A stretch of 64,000 bases of DNA from Hexactinellida sp. DTS-2022 (lineage: Eukaryota > Porifera > Hexactinellida): assembly GCA_028753945.1 (NCBI GenBank), contig JAPNXP010000002.1, positions 4,836,001 to 4,900,000 of the forward strand, in the 5' to 3' direction. The notes beneath the pieces were generated by a model, which ran no database searches, was not told the origin of the DNA, and was given only the letters and a program-made list of their open reading frames with translations. The translations under genes were made by a program, and so were the position numbers. Below, one piece after another: positions 55,133 to 64,000 of this stretch; position 1 is the stretch's first letter; each line of letters starts with the position of its first letter.

Positions 55133-55610
55133 AGTCGGAGAGTGACCGTGTCGCGCGCCTCGATAAGTAGAGGGAATACCAGTCAACCTTTTATAGAGTC
55201 TCAGACTGACGAGCAAACTGCTGCGCGCCTCGATAAGATGAGGGAATACTAGTCGACCTATTTAGAGTCTCAGAATGATGGAGAGACTGCTGCGCGCCTC
55301 GATAATCAGAGGGAATACCAGACGGGCTATTTAGAGTCTCAGACTGACGAGCAAACTGCTGCGCGCCTCAATAAGATGAGGGAATACTAGTCTACCTATT
55401 TAGAATCTCAGACTGATGGGGAGACTGCTGCGCGCCTCGATAATCAGAGGGAATACCAGTTGACCTATTTATAGTCTCAGAATGACGGGCAAACTGCTGC
55501 ACACCTCGATAATCATAGGAAATACCAGTCAACCTATTTAGAGTCTCAGACTGACGAACAAACTGCTGCTCGCCTCGATAATCAGAGGGAATATGCTACC
55601 GTGCTGAGAG
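55133..55610 (+). repeat. 69-bp coding tandem repeat in the Helitron
   Basis: About seven units, each with GAGACTGCTGCGCGCCTCGA, TAATCAGAGGGAATACCAGT and TATTTAGAGTCTCAGACTGA. 69 bp equals 23 codons, so the frame is kept. Arg-rich N-terminal repeats are usual in Helitron proteins. Confidence 0.85.
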
Positions 55611-56522
55611 CAGGAGAGACAGCAGAACAGCATGCTGAGCTTATGCTGGAAAGCGTTGAGTTGTATGCTAATTCTCTCATTTCTAAGTCTGCCTTGAACT
55701 TAGATCGGTAACAATCTGCCTGTGAAGTTACTGATAACTTTAGCGCCGAGTATTCAGTTGGCAGTATGATTTTTTCCTGCACTTTTTGTGAAGCGAAATT
55801 CTGGGAAAGTGAGAAATTATCCACTAGCACCAAATTATTACCCAAGTTTCCACTCTGTTGTGGGCAGGCTAAGGTTGTTCTTCCCTCCTTAGCTACGCCG
55901 CCTGACCTACTTGATCACCTGCTGACAGCGGGTGACACCAGAGGGAGAGCTTTCAGAGATAACATCCGAGCGTACAACTCTGCTCTTGCCTTTGCCTCGC
56001 TCGGGGTTAACCTAGATCAGCAGCTCGCCAATGATAAGAGAGGAGTGTACACATTCCGAATTCACGGGACTGTACACCACTACATTGGACAGCTCATGCC
56101 GAGAGAGGGACAGGCCCCGGCATTTGTCCAGATATCTATCCATGACGGTACCCCTGATGCTGAAGCGGAGATTCGACAGCAGGCTCTGGAAGAGGCTGCT
56201 CTATCCGAGCTCCTGTGTCTACAGCTATGCTGCATGCGGTACAATTCCTATGTCTCATTATTCAGACAGGGAATAGACTTTATGCGAAAGCATGGAGGTG
56301 GGGAAGTGAGGATGACGATTCGATCTGACGGCGCCTCTGATACCCGTCCGTACAACGCCCCCACTGCACCTGAGATCGCCGTTATCATGCCTGGTGACGG
56401 ATATAACGAGCTGGAATCCAGCAGAGACATTGTCCTGCACGTGCGGAGTGGGGACTTGTAGCGCATTACCGAGACCCACTGAGCCTACGATTCCCTGCAC
56501 TATGTGCTCCTATTCCCTCGAG

Positions 56523-56583
56523 GTAAGCACTATAGATTTATTGAGATTATCTTTGCTGTGCATTATTATATTGCTTCTCTTAG
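56523..56583 (+). other. 61-bp spliceosomal intron in the Helitron
   Basis: CCTCGAG|GTAAGCACTATAG...TTGCTTCTCTTAG|GTGAGAATGG. Removal gives the conserved LFPRGENGW. Strong 5' (GTAAGC) and pyrimidine-rich 3' sites. Confidence 0.85.
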
Positions 56584-58044
56584 GTGAGAATGGCTGGCGG
56601 TATAAATTCGCTCACAGCAGAGGAAAGGGCTGCATCTTTCAGATGGAGTACTATTCCTACAGACAGATGGTCTGGAGCAGCCTGAGCTACCTGCACGTGT
56701 TCGGGAGACTGTTCCATCAGTACCTGGTGGATATGTACGCTTAGATAGAGCAGCAGAGACTGAACTACATAAAGTTCAACCTGAGGCAGATCAGGAGTGA
56801 TCTCTACAGCGATCTGGCTGACGCTCTGTCCTCAGGCGATACGGAAGCCGGTGGGCTGGGACGCAGTATTATTCTACCCTCCTCTTACACAGGTAGTCTC
56901 AGACAAATGTTTGAACTTTATCAGGACGCTATGGCTATAGTCAGGAAATATGGTAAGCCAGACTTATTCATTACATTACCTGTAATCCACAATTGGAGGA
57001 GATTACGTCCGCACTGCTATTAAATGAGAAAGCGAACGATCGCCCTGATTTAATAGTTCGAGTCTTTAGCCTTAAACTGCGTGAATTATTGAGCGATATT
57101 ACCAAAAAGCACATTTTTGGTAAGCCTCTTGCATATGTGTATACCATAGAGCTCCAAAAGCGGGGCCTACCGCATGCACATATTCTAATTATACTTACTG
57201 ATGAGGATATGCCGCGAGACCAGTCTGCATATGATAACAGTGTGTGCTTAGATCCCGGCCCCAGTTCTTAAACCGAGGCTATATAGAATTGTGAAGCGCT
57301 GTATGATGCATGGTCCATGTGGTTTGTCTAACAAAAGCGCCGCTTGAATGCGTGATGGTAAATGCTCTAAGAGATTTCCGAAATAATTTTCTTGCGTAAC
57401 CAGTACTGCTAATGATGGGTACACTAATAACCGCGCAAGGATAATGGCCGTAGCGTGCGAGTAGGGAAAGCTCTTCTTGACAATCGGTGGGTAGTCGCAT
57501 ACAGTCCCTATTTGCTGTTGAAGTACAATGCGCACATTAATTTATAGATTTGTACCTCAGTTACTGCTGTTAAGTATCTCTTCAAATATGTGTACAAGGG
57601 TCACGATAGAGCCATTGTAGAGTTCAGTTCTTTGAAAATGCGAATACTAGCGTACCTAAGCATAATGACGAGGTCGCTAATTACGTAGAAGGTCGACACG
57701 TCTCTGCCACGGAAGCTGTCTATCGTGTATTTGCCTTTGACCTTCATGGTAAATTCCCCAAAGTGATCAGGCTAGCTCTCCATCTTGAGAATGAGCAGTC
57801 TGTGGTCTTCTCTGCGGACTCGGACATTGGAGATGTTCTGAGCAGACAGAAGCATACCACACTAACTGTGTGTTTCGAGCTAATAATAAGTTCCCTGCAG
57901 CTCTAGAACTCACTTACACGAATTTCGCTGACATGTTTGTGTGGAACAAAGATAAGCGTGAATGGAAACTTAGAGTTAAGGGACATGGTAAAGTGATAGC
58001 CCGTATGTACTCAGCTCATCTAGGGGAAGGACCACGTTATTACC

Positions 58045-58760
58045 TAAGGATTCCATGCGTATCACTAGCTTCTCTGGTTCTTTATCATTACCTAGCTGTT
58101 AGAACACAATTAACATACTCCTGCCAGTGTCCTTTCGAATACACTGCCTACGGGTTCGCAATGACAGTATTCCATGCATATCACTCGCTTCTCTTGTTCA
58201 TTATCGTTACCTTGCTGTTAACTCAGAGATAACTTGCTCCTCTCATTTCTTCCTCGCTTGAACCTCATCATTTGTGCGCAATGACAGTCTTTCATACTTA
58301 CAACTCGCTTCTCTTGTTTCTTATCGTTTCCCAGCAGTTAGTCCACAACTAACATGCTCCTTTCCTTCTCCTTCGCTACCACTTGATCAATTCAGCGGAT
58401 TGACAGTATTACATGCGTAGAACTCGAGACTATTGTTTTCTTTTTGGCGTTACCTAGCGCTTAGTTACAAAATTACATGTTCCTGTCCCTTCTCCCTCGC
58501 TTACATCTCAACACAGGAGCTCAATGACAGTATACGATGCTTATTAATCGCTTCTCTAGTTGATTATCGTACGGAGCTGTTACCTCATACTAACATGATC
58601 CTGTCCCTTCTCCCTCGCTTGCACCTGACCAAGTGTGCGGATCGACAGTATTACATCCCGAAAAGCCGATACTATTGCATTTTGTAGGTTGCTAGCGGTT
58701 AGTAGTCAAGTAACATGCTCCTGTGCCTTCTACCTCTCAAACACCTCCAGGGAAGTCGAT
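58045..58760 (+). repeat. Minisatellite, about 120-bp unit, six copies, fused to the Helitron 3' end
   Basis: Units share AATGACAGTNTTNCATNC, ACTCGCTTCTCTTGTT, TTATCGTTACC(T)AGC and 'CATGCTCCTGTCCCTTCTCC'. Unit borders (TGACAGT) recur near 58162, 58283, 58402, 58525 and 58647. The first unit overlaps the last open codons of the Rep part. Confidence 0.8.
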
Positions 58761-58920
58761 TTGAAAATAAGATTGGTGGGGGCGAACATCATGTTGTCTC
58801 ATATTATGTGAAAAGCGGAGTTTCGTCCTGAGATGGAATCGGTCATTACGTTAGGGTTGCCAGATTTCCAAAAGCCCGAACCCGGACAAAATTTAAACTT
58901 CATGTTACTTTAAATATACA

Positions 58921-59187
58921 GTGGCATTATACATGGGCGCCGAAACTCTCAAACGCTAGGGGGGGTGTGACGTAATATTCAAATGTGAAAGTTCAAAAAA
59001 CAATGCTTATGGGGATAAAATCAATGTTTGATGGGCATAATTGTAAAGATATATACATCATCCACTAATATTTATACAAACTCGTTATGGAATCAATAAT
59101 TTTCCATTTTTTCCCCCTGAATTCTCCTCGGCCAGGGGGGGTGACACCCTCCCTGACCCCCCCCCTTTCGGCGCCTATGGTGGCATA
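58921..59187. mobile_element. MITE with GGGCGCCGAAA ends
   Basis: The left end is CATGGGCGCCGAAA and the right end, complemented, is CATAGGCGCCGAAA. GTGGCATT and GTGGCATA flank it, an imperfect 8-bp duplication. G-runs at both ends; non-coding. Confidence 0.7.
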
Positions 59188-60110
59188 TCTCTCTAAACTG
59201 GGGGGCATACATAAATTTGGGGCACGATTATCTTTCTCGAGATAATAAATCGTGTTTTAAATGAAATTTGTTTGCCAATATACGAACTTGCTATTAGTGG
59301 AACATAACTAACATTAAATGTTCGATTTTTGTTAAAATACACCTTGCTAATGGAATAATGGAAATACATAAACTATAGTGGGTGGGATAATTTGTATTTT
59401 TGCATTGGTTGAAGCAAATAAAGTTTCTAGATAGATTATTTTGTTGTACAGGCCCGGCGGAAGCAAAATTAAGGTGGTACTACAAATTTTTAAAGAGGAA
59501 AAGACTGGTACGGAAATTTCCACGCCTGCGAATAAGTAGCTACATAGCCTACTATATAAAGGCCATTTCACTGCTTTGGACCAGGGATCTGATAAAGGCG
59601 GGTTTATTATTTTAACTGTAACCAATTACCTGATTAATACTAAACTCATTATATCAACTACGCATATCAAAGTTTTATATATGGGTCATAGTTGTCTCCC
59701 AACATAAATTCAAGCTCAAGTATTATTATTACATGCAAACTAGATAGTATAATTATGAAAACTAAGCAAATATTTAGAGGAATTTCATATTTTTTCTTTG
59801 GGGCAGCTAGTAGGAACAATAACATAACATGGATCTTTGCCTTGTTGCTGTTAAGTAACAATTGGGAAATTTTTTAAAAATTTAAAGTTATAAATTGATT
59901 TTCCTTCTATACTAAGCATCTATTCACTCATCAACGAAGTCTTCGCACTTTTCACTATCGAGTTTTAGGAGAGGGAGTTGCTTGAATCCGATTGAAAACA
60001 TAATTGTAACACTTCCCAAGGTGTAAACACCACATTTAGATCGTAATTGGAAGGGCCATTTTAAGCAGCCACGATCAAAAGGGCTAATCAAAAGGAAAAA
60101 GTTAAAATCC
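59188..60110. other. No gene; one orphan hAT-like end
   Basis: ACAGGCCCGGCGGAAGC at about 59448 resembles the hAT MITE end at 35793, but no partner end was found. No coding stretch is supported. Confidence 0.3.
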
Positions 60111-60362
60111 GGGGTAGTTATTCACTAAACTTAAACTTAAACTTAAACTTAGCCCAAACTAAGTCTTGACTTAGTTTTGGCTTAGTTTTTTCAGAACTTA
60201 ACTTTTGCTTAAACTTAAACTATTGAAGTCAATACTTAGTTTATGCTTAAACCCAGTTTGTGGTAATTTTTGATATATGTAATCATCAATAAGAAGCATG
60301 AAAACAAAATGTACTTTGTTGTTCATATTAAACACTTCTTTGATAAATTATTTTCCTGATAA

Positions 60363-61379
60363 ATGGCACTTGCTCTTTTTCTGCTCGAGGTTTATTCTTC
60401 CCAAAGTCTATCACTCCAGAGAGTATTTCGGGATAGGTAAAATCCGTTGGATGTATATAACATTGTTGAATTTTTGTCACGTTACCGAGTTACAAAGCAT
60501 ATTTTTGTCGATCTTGAAGAGAAAATTTCAATCTTCTTACTTAGATCAACTATTCGGTCACATCCAATTGCTTCCTCCACTCAATTAGCTGTCGCTCTTC
60601 AATTCTTAGCTACTGGAACTTTCCAAACAGTGATAGCATCATCACATGGGATATCTCAGCCTTCAGTCTCCCGATGTATTCGGACTGTATATGATGCACT
60701 TGGCTCCTGTGCTAGAGAATTCGTACAATTTCCAAATCAAACTGGCCAATTGATACACCAACAAAGATTTTACGAAAGATACGGCTTTCCTAAGGTTATT
60801 GGGTGTATTGATGGTACGCATGTACCTATTTTGGCACCACCACAGAATGAAGATGTATATGTGAATAGGAAGAATTTCCATTCTATAAATATTCAGGCGA
60901 TATGCGATAGTAATTTGTAATTCATCGACATCGTCGCCAAATGGCCTGGTAGCACTCACGATGCCTTCATATGGAGACAATCTGGAATACATCGCCAAAT
61001 TGAATCTGGACAAATCCCGATTGTCAGTGGTTGGTTGCTCGGTGATAGTGGGTATCCACTAAGACCAAACCTTCTAACACCGATAATTTCTCCAACAACT
61101 CCTGGAGAAAGACGTAACTATCGAGCCTTTGTGAATACCAGAAAAAATATAGAGTGCGCTTTCGGTGTGTTGAAAAGTAGGTGGCGATCTATGGACAAAA
61201 CAGGTGGTACACTGTGCTATTCTCCCGAACGAGTATGCAGAATGGTAGTTGCTACTATGGTATTGCACAATATCTGTATTGATCAAGGCTTACAATTGGA
61301 GACAAATATTACTGCCGAAGAGGATGATATATTTGAACTTCCCGATACCAATACACATTCAGGAAATATAGTGCGGTAG
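60363..61379 (+). pseudogene. Harbinger transposase (HARBI1-like DDE nuclease), two stops
   Basis: One frame runs from the ATG at 60363 to the stop at 61377. It is interrupted only by TAA at 60438-60440 (RVFRDR*NPLDVYN) and TAA at 60918-60920 (CDSNL*FIDIVAKWPGS). A helical N-terminal region (SSTQLAVALQFLATGTFQTV, SHGISQPSVSRCIRTVYDAL) precedes the nuclease. Catalytic acids are visible in VIGCIDGTHVPI (D), WLLGDSGYPLRP (D) and NIECAFGVLKSRW (E). VVATMVLHNICIDQG is the conserved end. Total 338 residues, normal for the family, so nothing is deleted. Both stops could be single-base changes. It acts with a Myb/SANT-like partner; an exon of that gene lies convergently at 61470-61691. It is inactive as assembled. 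Confidence 0.9.
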
Positions 61380-61469
61380 TCTGTGATTACAGAGTATTTC
61401 AATTAAAACAGAATAATAATTTATTTTGTATTTGATAGTAAACATATTTATTAGCATATATAAGTAGTA

Positions 61470-61691
61470 TTAGTCATTACTAGGATAATTTTGATGCATA
61501 AAATTTGGAGGACAATGTAAATAATTAGGCTGTATGTGTGGATATAGCTGAGGCATCGTGTTGGATGACTGATTCATGCCAACTAGTCTCTCTAAAAGTT
61601 CGATCATCTTATCCATCTTCGCATCTATGCTTCTTAAAAGAGCAGTCTTCTCTTGCTCAGATTCTAAAAGAGCCTTCTTAACCCCCTTTAT
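61470..61691 (-). pseudogene. Last exon of the Harbinger accessory (Myb/SANT-type) gene
   Basis: On the minus strand a TTTGATTTTAG acceptor (ending 61692) leads into 73 codons: IKGVKKALLESEQEKTALLR, SIDAKMDKMIELLERLVGMN, then a Gln/Pro/Asn-rich tail ending at TAA (61470-61472). The first 40 residues have a heptad-like coiled-coil pattern. In Harbinger elements the second gene encodes a DNA-binding partner that brings the nuclease to the nucleus. The position, convergent and just downstream of the transposase, fits. The SANT domain exons are not present, and the sequence to the right is a TTAA-element fragment. The identification rests on context and on the splice site, not on the domain itself. 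Confidence 0.5.
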
Positions 61692-61799
61692 CTAAAATCA
61701 AATATTTTTTGCATTCTCCGACTTTTATCTCAAAAAATCTTTAGCATAAGTGTTTGAAAGTTTGAGGCAACCAAGTTTACATAGTTGCAGACAGAATCA

Positions 61800-62240
61800 T
61801 GCAACCTAGGGACATTCCAACTAAGTTATCCCACCCTTCGGACACTTTCAATTGGAAAATTCGGCTTTTTGGTGCCTTTTTCCCTATTGGCCGGATATGT
61901 CATCACAAAAGTCAAAGTACACATTTCACATATCCCAAGTTGCATGCATTTTTTACTCTAGTTACAATAAATAGCTGCAACAATTTTGGGAGCAATCGGT
62001 TCAATGTTTTTTTAGATAAAAGTCTGGAGATATTGATTACGTTACCATTACGATGCCGGGAGCACTTTCACAACATAATTGATTCATAAAGACAAAATAT
62101 CCACAAATTGATTTTTTGTTTTTGTTTTAGCCAATTCTATAAAAATCAAGTCAGTTAGAGATAGATAACTACTTAGAATATTACAATGTACAAAATCCCT
62201 CTCGTGTCGATAATACAAACTTCGACCGAAGCATCCTTAA
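61800..62240 (-). mobile_element. TTAA-GGATGCTT element fragment nested in Harbinger
   Basis: The right end is GACCGAAGCATCC followed by TTAA (62237-62240). About 80 bp inward match 53092-53172 as complement. The left limit is not clear. Confidence 0.5.
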
Positions 62241-62389
62241 GTCTAGTTAGAACTTGACTTAACTTTTTAGCAAAGAACTCAGCAAAAACTAAGTTTTCAG
62301 TCTCAAACTAAGTCAAAACTAAGTTGTAACTTAGTTTCGACTTAGTTTAAGTCAAAACTAAGTTTAAGAAGTTTAGTGAATAACCCCCC

Positions 62390-62840
62390 GGGTCTTCAAA
62401 TTTCCATTAAATCCGTATACTTTCAGTGAGTACTGAACAACGATCGGGTACAAATCTGAGATTTTAGAAAATTTCCTTAATAAGAAAGGCAGCATATCCT
62501 CCGATAAAAGCTAGAAGTTGTATTGTGTATGAATTTAGGAAAAAACTTCAAAAGAGTAGCCACACACACACAATGTGTGATATCAAAATTCTCCGGATGG
62601 CTGCAATAAAGATAATTTTCATGTGTTTCGAAGCTGCTGATAAATTCCACAGACGAATTTCTATCTTGATGGACATAATCTTTCCTATTATACAACTTGA
62701 GAATATTAGACTGTTTAAGTGCCCTCTCATTTTCCAGTACTTGACTAACCAAGATGTGAGGATGGCCTGGCAGGAGTGTGCTAGTGGGAGCCTAGCATAG
62801 CGGTGATGATGGTAACCTGGGGGACGGACGGGCTAAGGTC
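62390..62840. other. No gene recognised
   Basis: AT-rich to about 62740, then GC rises toward the ribozyme (CTGGCAGGAGTGTGCTAGTG onward). The ribozyme may sit in a larger repeat covering about 62755-62960. Confidence 0.35.
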
Positions 62841-62842
62841 TA

Positions 62843-62894
62843 GGTGGTCGAGGGTTACCCTCCTGATGAGTCCTTGAGATAGGACGAAACCACT
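62843..62894 (+). ncRNA. Hammerhead self-cleaving ribozyme, type III topology
   Basis: All conserved core positions are present. CTGATGA lies at 62863-62869 and GAAA at 62886-62889. The cleavage triplet is GTC, ending at C62849. Stem I is GAGGG/CCCTC (62850-62854 with 62858-62862) with loop TTA. Stem II is GTCC/GGAC (62870-62873 with 62882-62885) with loop TTGAGATA. Stem III is GGTGGT/ACCACT (62843-62848 with 62889-62894), including the A15.1-U16.1 pair and one G-U. Predicted cleavage is after 62849. Hammerheads are known in metazoan repeats such as Penelope-like elements and retrozymes. No such element is recognised around it here. Confidence 0.85.
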
Positions 62895-63039
62895 ACCCAT
62901 TACGCGTTGCTCTTGGTGAGTGTAGGATACATATTACGGTGTCTCATGCTCATCACAAATACATTGTAATTTACATCTGTTTGTATAATCCAAAATGGTG
63001 TTCAATAAGATCAATTTGTAAATGATGACAATACCTAAG

Positions 63040-63440
63040 TAATTCCACATTCGCCAGTTAATATTCTACAAGTTTAGGCAGTGCAATACTTGAATGGTGT
63101 GACCCCGTGAAGGTTTGAACTGTTAATTTTCCTATGAACTGTTAAGCATCTCCAGACTCTAACCAACGAACTAGAGTAGACATTCAATTAAATCTGGCAT
63201 CATTATGTAATTTCGGTCCTTGATACGAACTCCCTTCCAAGAGTGTTGAATAATATAATCAATCAATGTCCATATCTATCGGTTTTCAAACATACAGCTG
63301 ATTGATAGATTCGCAAGGGTTCCACGATTATATCACTTTAACTTGAAGAAACTTAAATGACTACTGTATTTGATGTCATATTGACAATATAAATGTGGTA
63401 TCAATGTGCCAAAAAACAATCCTTGGAGATCTTAATGTCA
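63040..63440. repeat. Decayed TTAA-type element body, copy C
   Basis: A tRNA-like module (63085-63182) is followed by GATGTCATATTGACAATATA at about 63372, paralleling GATGACGTCA..TTGACATT after the modules in copies A and B. No GCATCC-TTAA end remains. Confidence 0.4.
63085..63182 (-). repeat. tRNA-like module, copy C
   Basis: The minus strand carries TCTAGTTCGTTGGTTAGAGTC (box-A-like) and AACAGTTCAAACCTTC (box-B-like). The spacing is longer than in copies A and B. Not a functional tRNA. Confidence 0.45.
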
Positions 63441-63541
63441 GATGATTTAAAGACAGTGAATTTTCTCTGTTCTTCTTCGTACAAGTCAACACTCTGTTTC
63501 ATTGCCTATACAATAACATACAACATGTTAAAATACAAAAC

Positions 63542-63728
63542 TAGGGGCGCCAAGAGGGGGGGGTAGGAGGGGCAGTTGCCCCGGGGCCCGTGGAGCTGAG
63601 GGGCCCGTGAAAATGAGGAAATCGTGTAAAAATGAACATTTGGGTTTGGGAAAGGTTCCAGAGGGGCCCATCATTATTGTTTTGCCCCGGGGCCCGCAAA
63701 GCCTCTGGTAATCCTCTCGGCGGCCCTG
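63542..63728. mobile_element. hAT MITE, 187 bp, perfect 8-bp duplication
   Basis: The left end is TAGGGGCGCCAAGAGG and the right end, complemented, is CAGGGCCGCCGAGAGG. TACAAAAC flanks both sides (63534-63541 and 63729-63736). GGGGCCCG repeats inside. Confidence 0.85.
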
Positions 63729-63744
63729 TACAAAACCCTTACAT

Positions 63745-64000
63745 TTAGCAGAAATTGTCATACATGGATTTGTAAATCATACTCCTTTTGTCTCTGACAA
63801 GCCGCTGATACTTGATAGTGTGATTAAGTCGATCAGGGCCACCAGGAAGGTATTTAGCTACTGCGTCTTAGTTCAATGCAGCTTTTATTGGTCGTATCTT
63901 CGTTTGGCCATCATGTCAAGATAAGTTTGTGTGTCAATGATATCATCAGGATCAAAGTGTTTAGCACAAAAGAAAATGTTTTTCAGTGTGTGAAGATCTA
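63745..64000 (-). pseudogene. Unassigned coding fragment at the window edge
   Basis: On the minus strand 64000-63880 reads DLHTLKNIFFCAKHFDPDDI then DTQTYLDMMAKRRYD, in codons with few chance features. After a one-frame shift near 63885, IKAALN, a stop, and AVAKYLPGGPDRLNHTIKYQ then RLVRDKRSMIYKSMYDNFC follow, ending at TAA (63745-63747). The two halves together look like a once-continuous protein of at least 80 residues whose upstream part lies beyond the window. I do not recognise the family. It could be another transposon protein or the last exon of a host gene. The frame shift and internal stop favour a pseudogene. Confidence 0.35.

Larger units (their letters stand above)
54980..58232 (+). 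pseudogene. Helitron transposase (Rep/helicase), N-terminal and Rep part
   Basis: The likely start is 54980, where an expected ATG is TTG (then PPKRKPGIQGG). 55140-55610 encodes seven 23-residue repeats around RLDKMREYQSTYLESQTDEQ. From 55760 come CTFCEAKFWESEKLS, FPLCCGQAKVVLPS, FRDNIRAYNSALAFASLGVN and YTFRIHGTVHHYIGQLMP, the Helitron N-terminal zinc region. Two C-to-T stops follow (56459, 56489). A 61-bp intron then splits LLFPRG|ENGWRYKFAH. Next are QRLNYIKFNLRQIRSDLY, MAIVRKYGKPDLFITL and, after a shift, CNPQLEEITSALLLNEK. The HUH Rep domain reads FGKPLAYVYTIELQKRGLPH then AHILIIL. RCMMHGPCG, VKYLFKYVYKGHDRA, FADMFVWNKDKREWK and GPRYYLR complete it. About ten stops or shifts. The PIF1 helicase half is missing: the gene ends in a minisatellite. 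Confidence 0.9.
60111..62389 (+). mobile_element. PIF/Harbinger element, about 2.3 kb
   Basis: The left end is GGGGTAGTTATTCACTAAAC and the right end, complemented, is GGGGGGTTATTCACTAAAC. Both continue with TTAAACTTAAACTTAG and CTAAGTCNAAACTAAGT repeats. It contains a HARBI1-like transposase and an exon of the usual second gene. The 3-bp target duplication could not be settled because G/C runs border both ends. A TTAA-type fragment (about 61800-62240) is inserted near the right end. Confidence 0.8.

Noticed and set aside
59347..59877. Overlapping open frames on both strands
   Set aside because: No conserved motifs, AT-driven hydrophobic composition and no repeat partner; treated as chance.

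Overview
This window looks like non-genic, AT-rich chromosomal DNA from an invertebrate animal. I cannot name the species. It is eukaryotic because two transposase genes carry short GT-AG introns that restore the reading frame, because THAP, FLYWCH, HARBI1-type and Helitron domains are present, and because tRNA-derived repeats and target-site-flanked MITEs are dense. I found no host gene, no rRNA gene, no functional tRNA gene and no CRISPR array. Nearly every recognisable protein stretch belongs to a DNA transposon or Helitron. I saw no reverse transcriptase, integrase or gag signature.

Layout, left to right. 0-7 kb: a TTAA-flanked non-autonomous element with a tRNA-like module, a hAT (ZMYM1-like) fragment, dispersed repeats, and an unnamed repeat-borne coding fragment. 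7-13.3 kb: a MITE, a shattered hAT-like transposase (8.3-10.4 kb), a 113-bp tandem repeat and two TTAA elements. 13.3-20 kb: a Helitron fragment interrupted by a palindromic repeat, a Tc1-like MITE, a nested hAT block with perfect 8-bp duplications, and a minus-strand Mutator-like (PF20700-type) pseudogene. 20-27 kb: MITEs, hairpin clusters and a foldback of about 1 kb. 27.7 and 38 kb: two Merlin/IS1016-type transposase copies in opposite orientation, one with an open reading frame.

29.3-36.2 kb: a Mutator-like (MULE) element of about 6.9 kb. Its ends are inverted arrays of a 15-bp motif, and it carries a FLYWCH plus MULE transposase broken by two frameshifts. 41.2-44.8 kb: a P-element-like transposon with 211-bp inverted repeats that look identical, a 7-bp target duplication, and a THAP transposase with one intron, one frameshift and one stop. 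44.8-48.2 kb: a minus-strand hAT pseudogene, a hAT MITE and a second P-like fragment. 48.5-52.4 kb: a TTAA element, a second PF20700-type copy whose 3' half is inverted, and another unnamed repeat-borne coding fragment. 55-58.8 kb: a Helitron with 23-residue N-terminal repeats, one intron, a Rep domain, and a 3' minisatellite of about 120 bp. 60.1-62.4 kb: a Harbinger element with a transposase carrying two stops and an exon of its second gene. 62.85 kb: a hammerhead ribozyme with every conserved core position present. The right edge holds another tRNA-like module, a hAT MITE and an unassigned coding fragment.

The parts do not form one pathway. They are layers of transposon insertion into transposon, in which nesting gives relative ages. 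The youngest-looking items are the P-like element, the Merlin pair and several hAT MITEs. The items most worth follow-up are the hammerhead, the MULE ends, the P-like element, the TTAA family with a conserved tRNA-like module, and a dispersed family of triple mini-hairpins.
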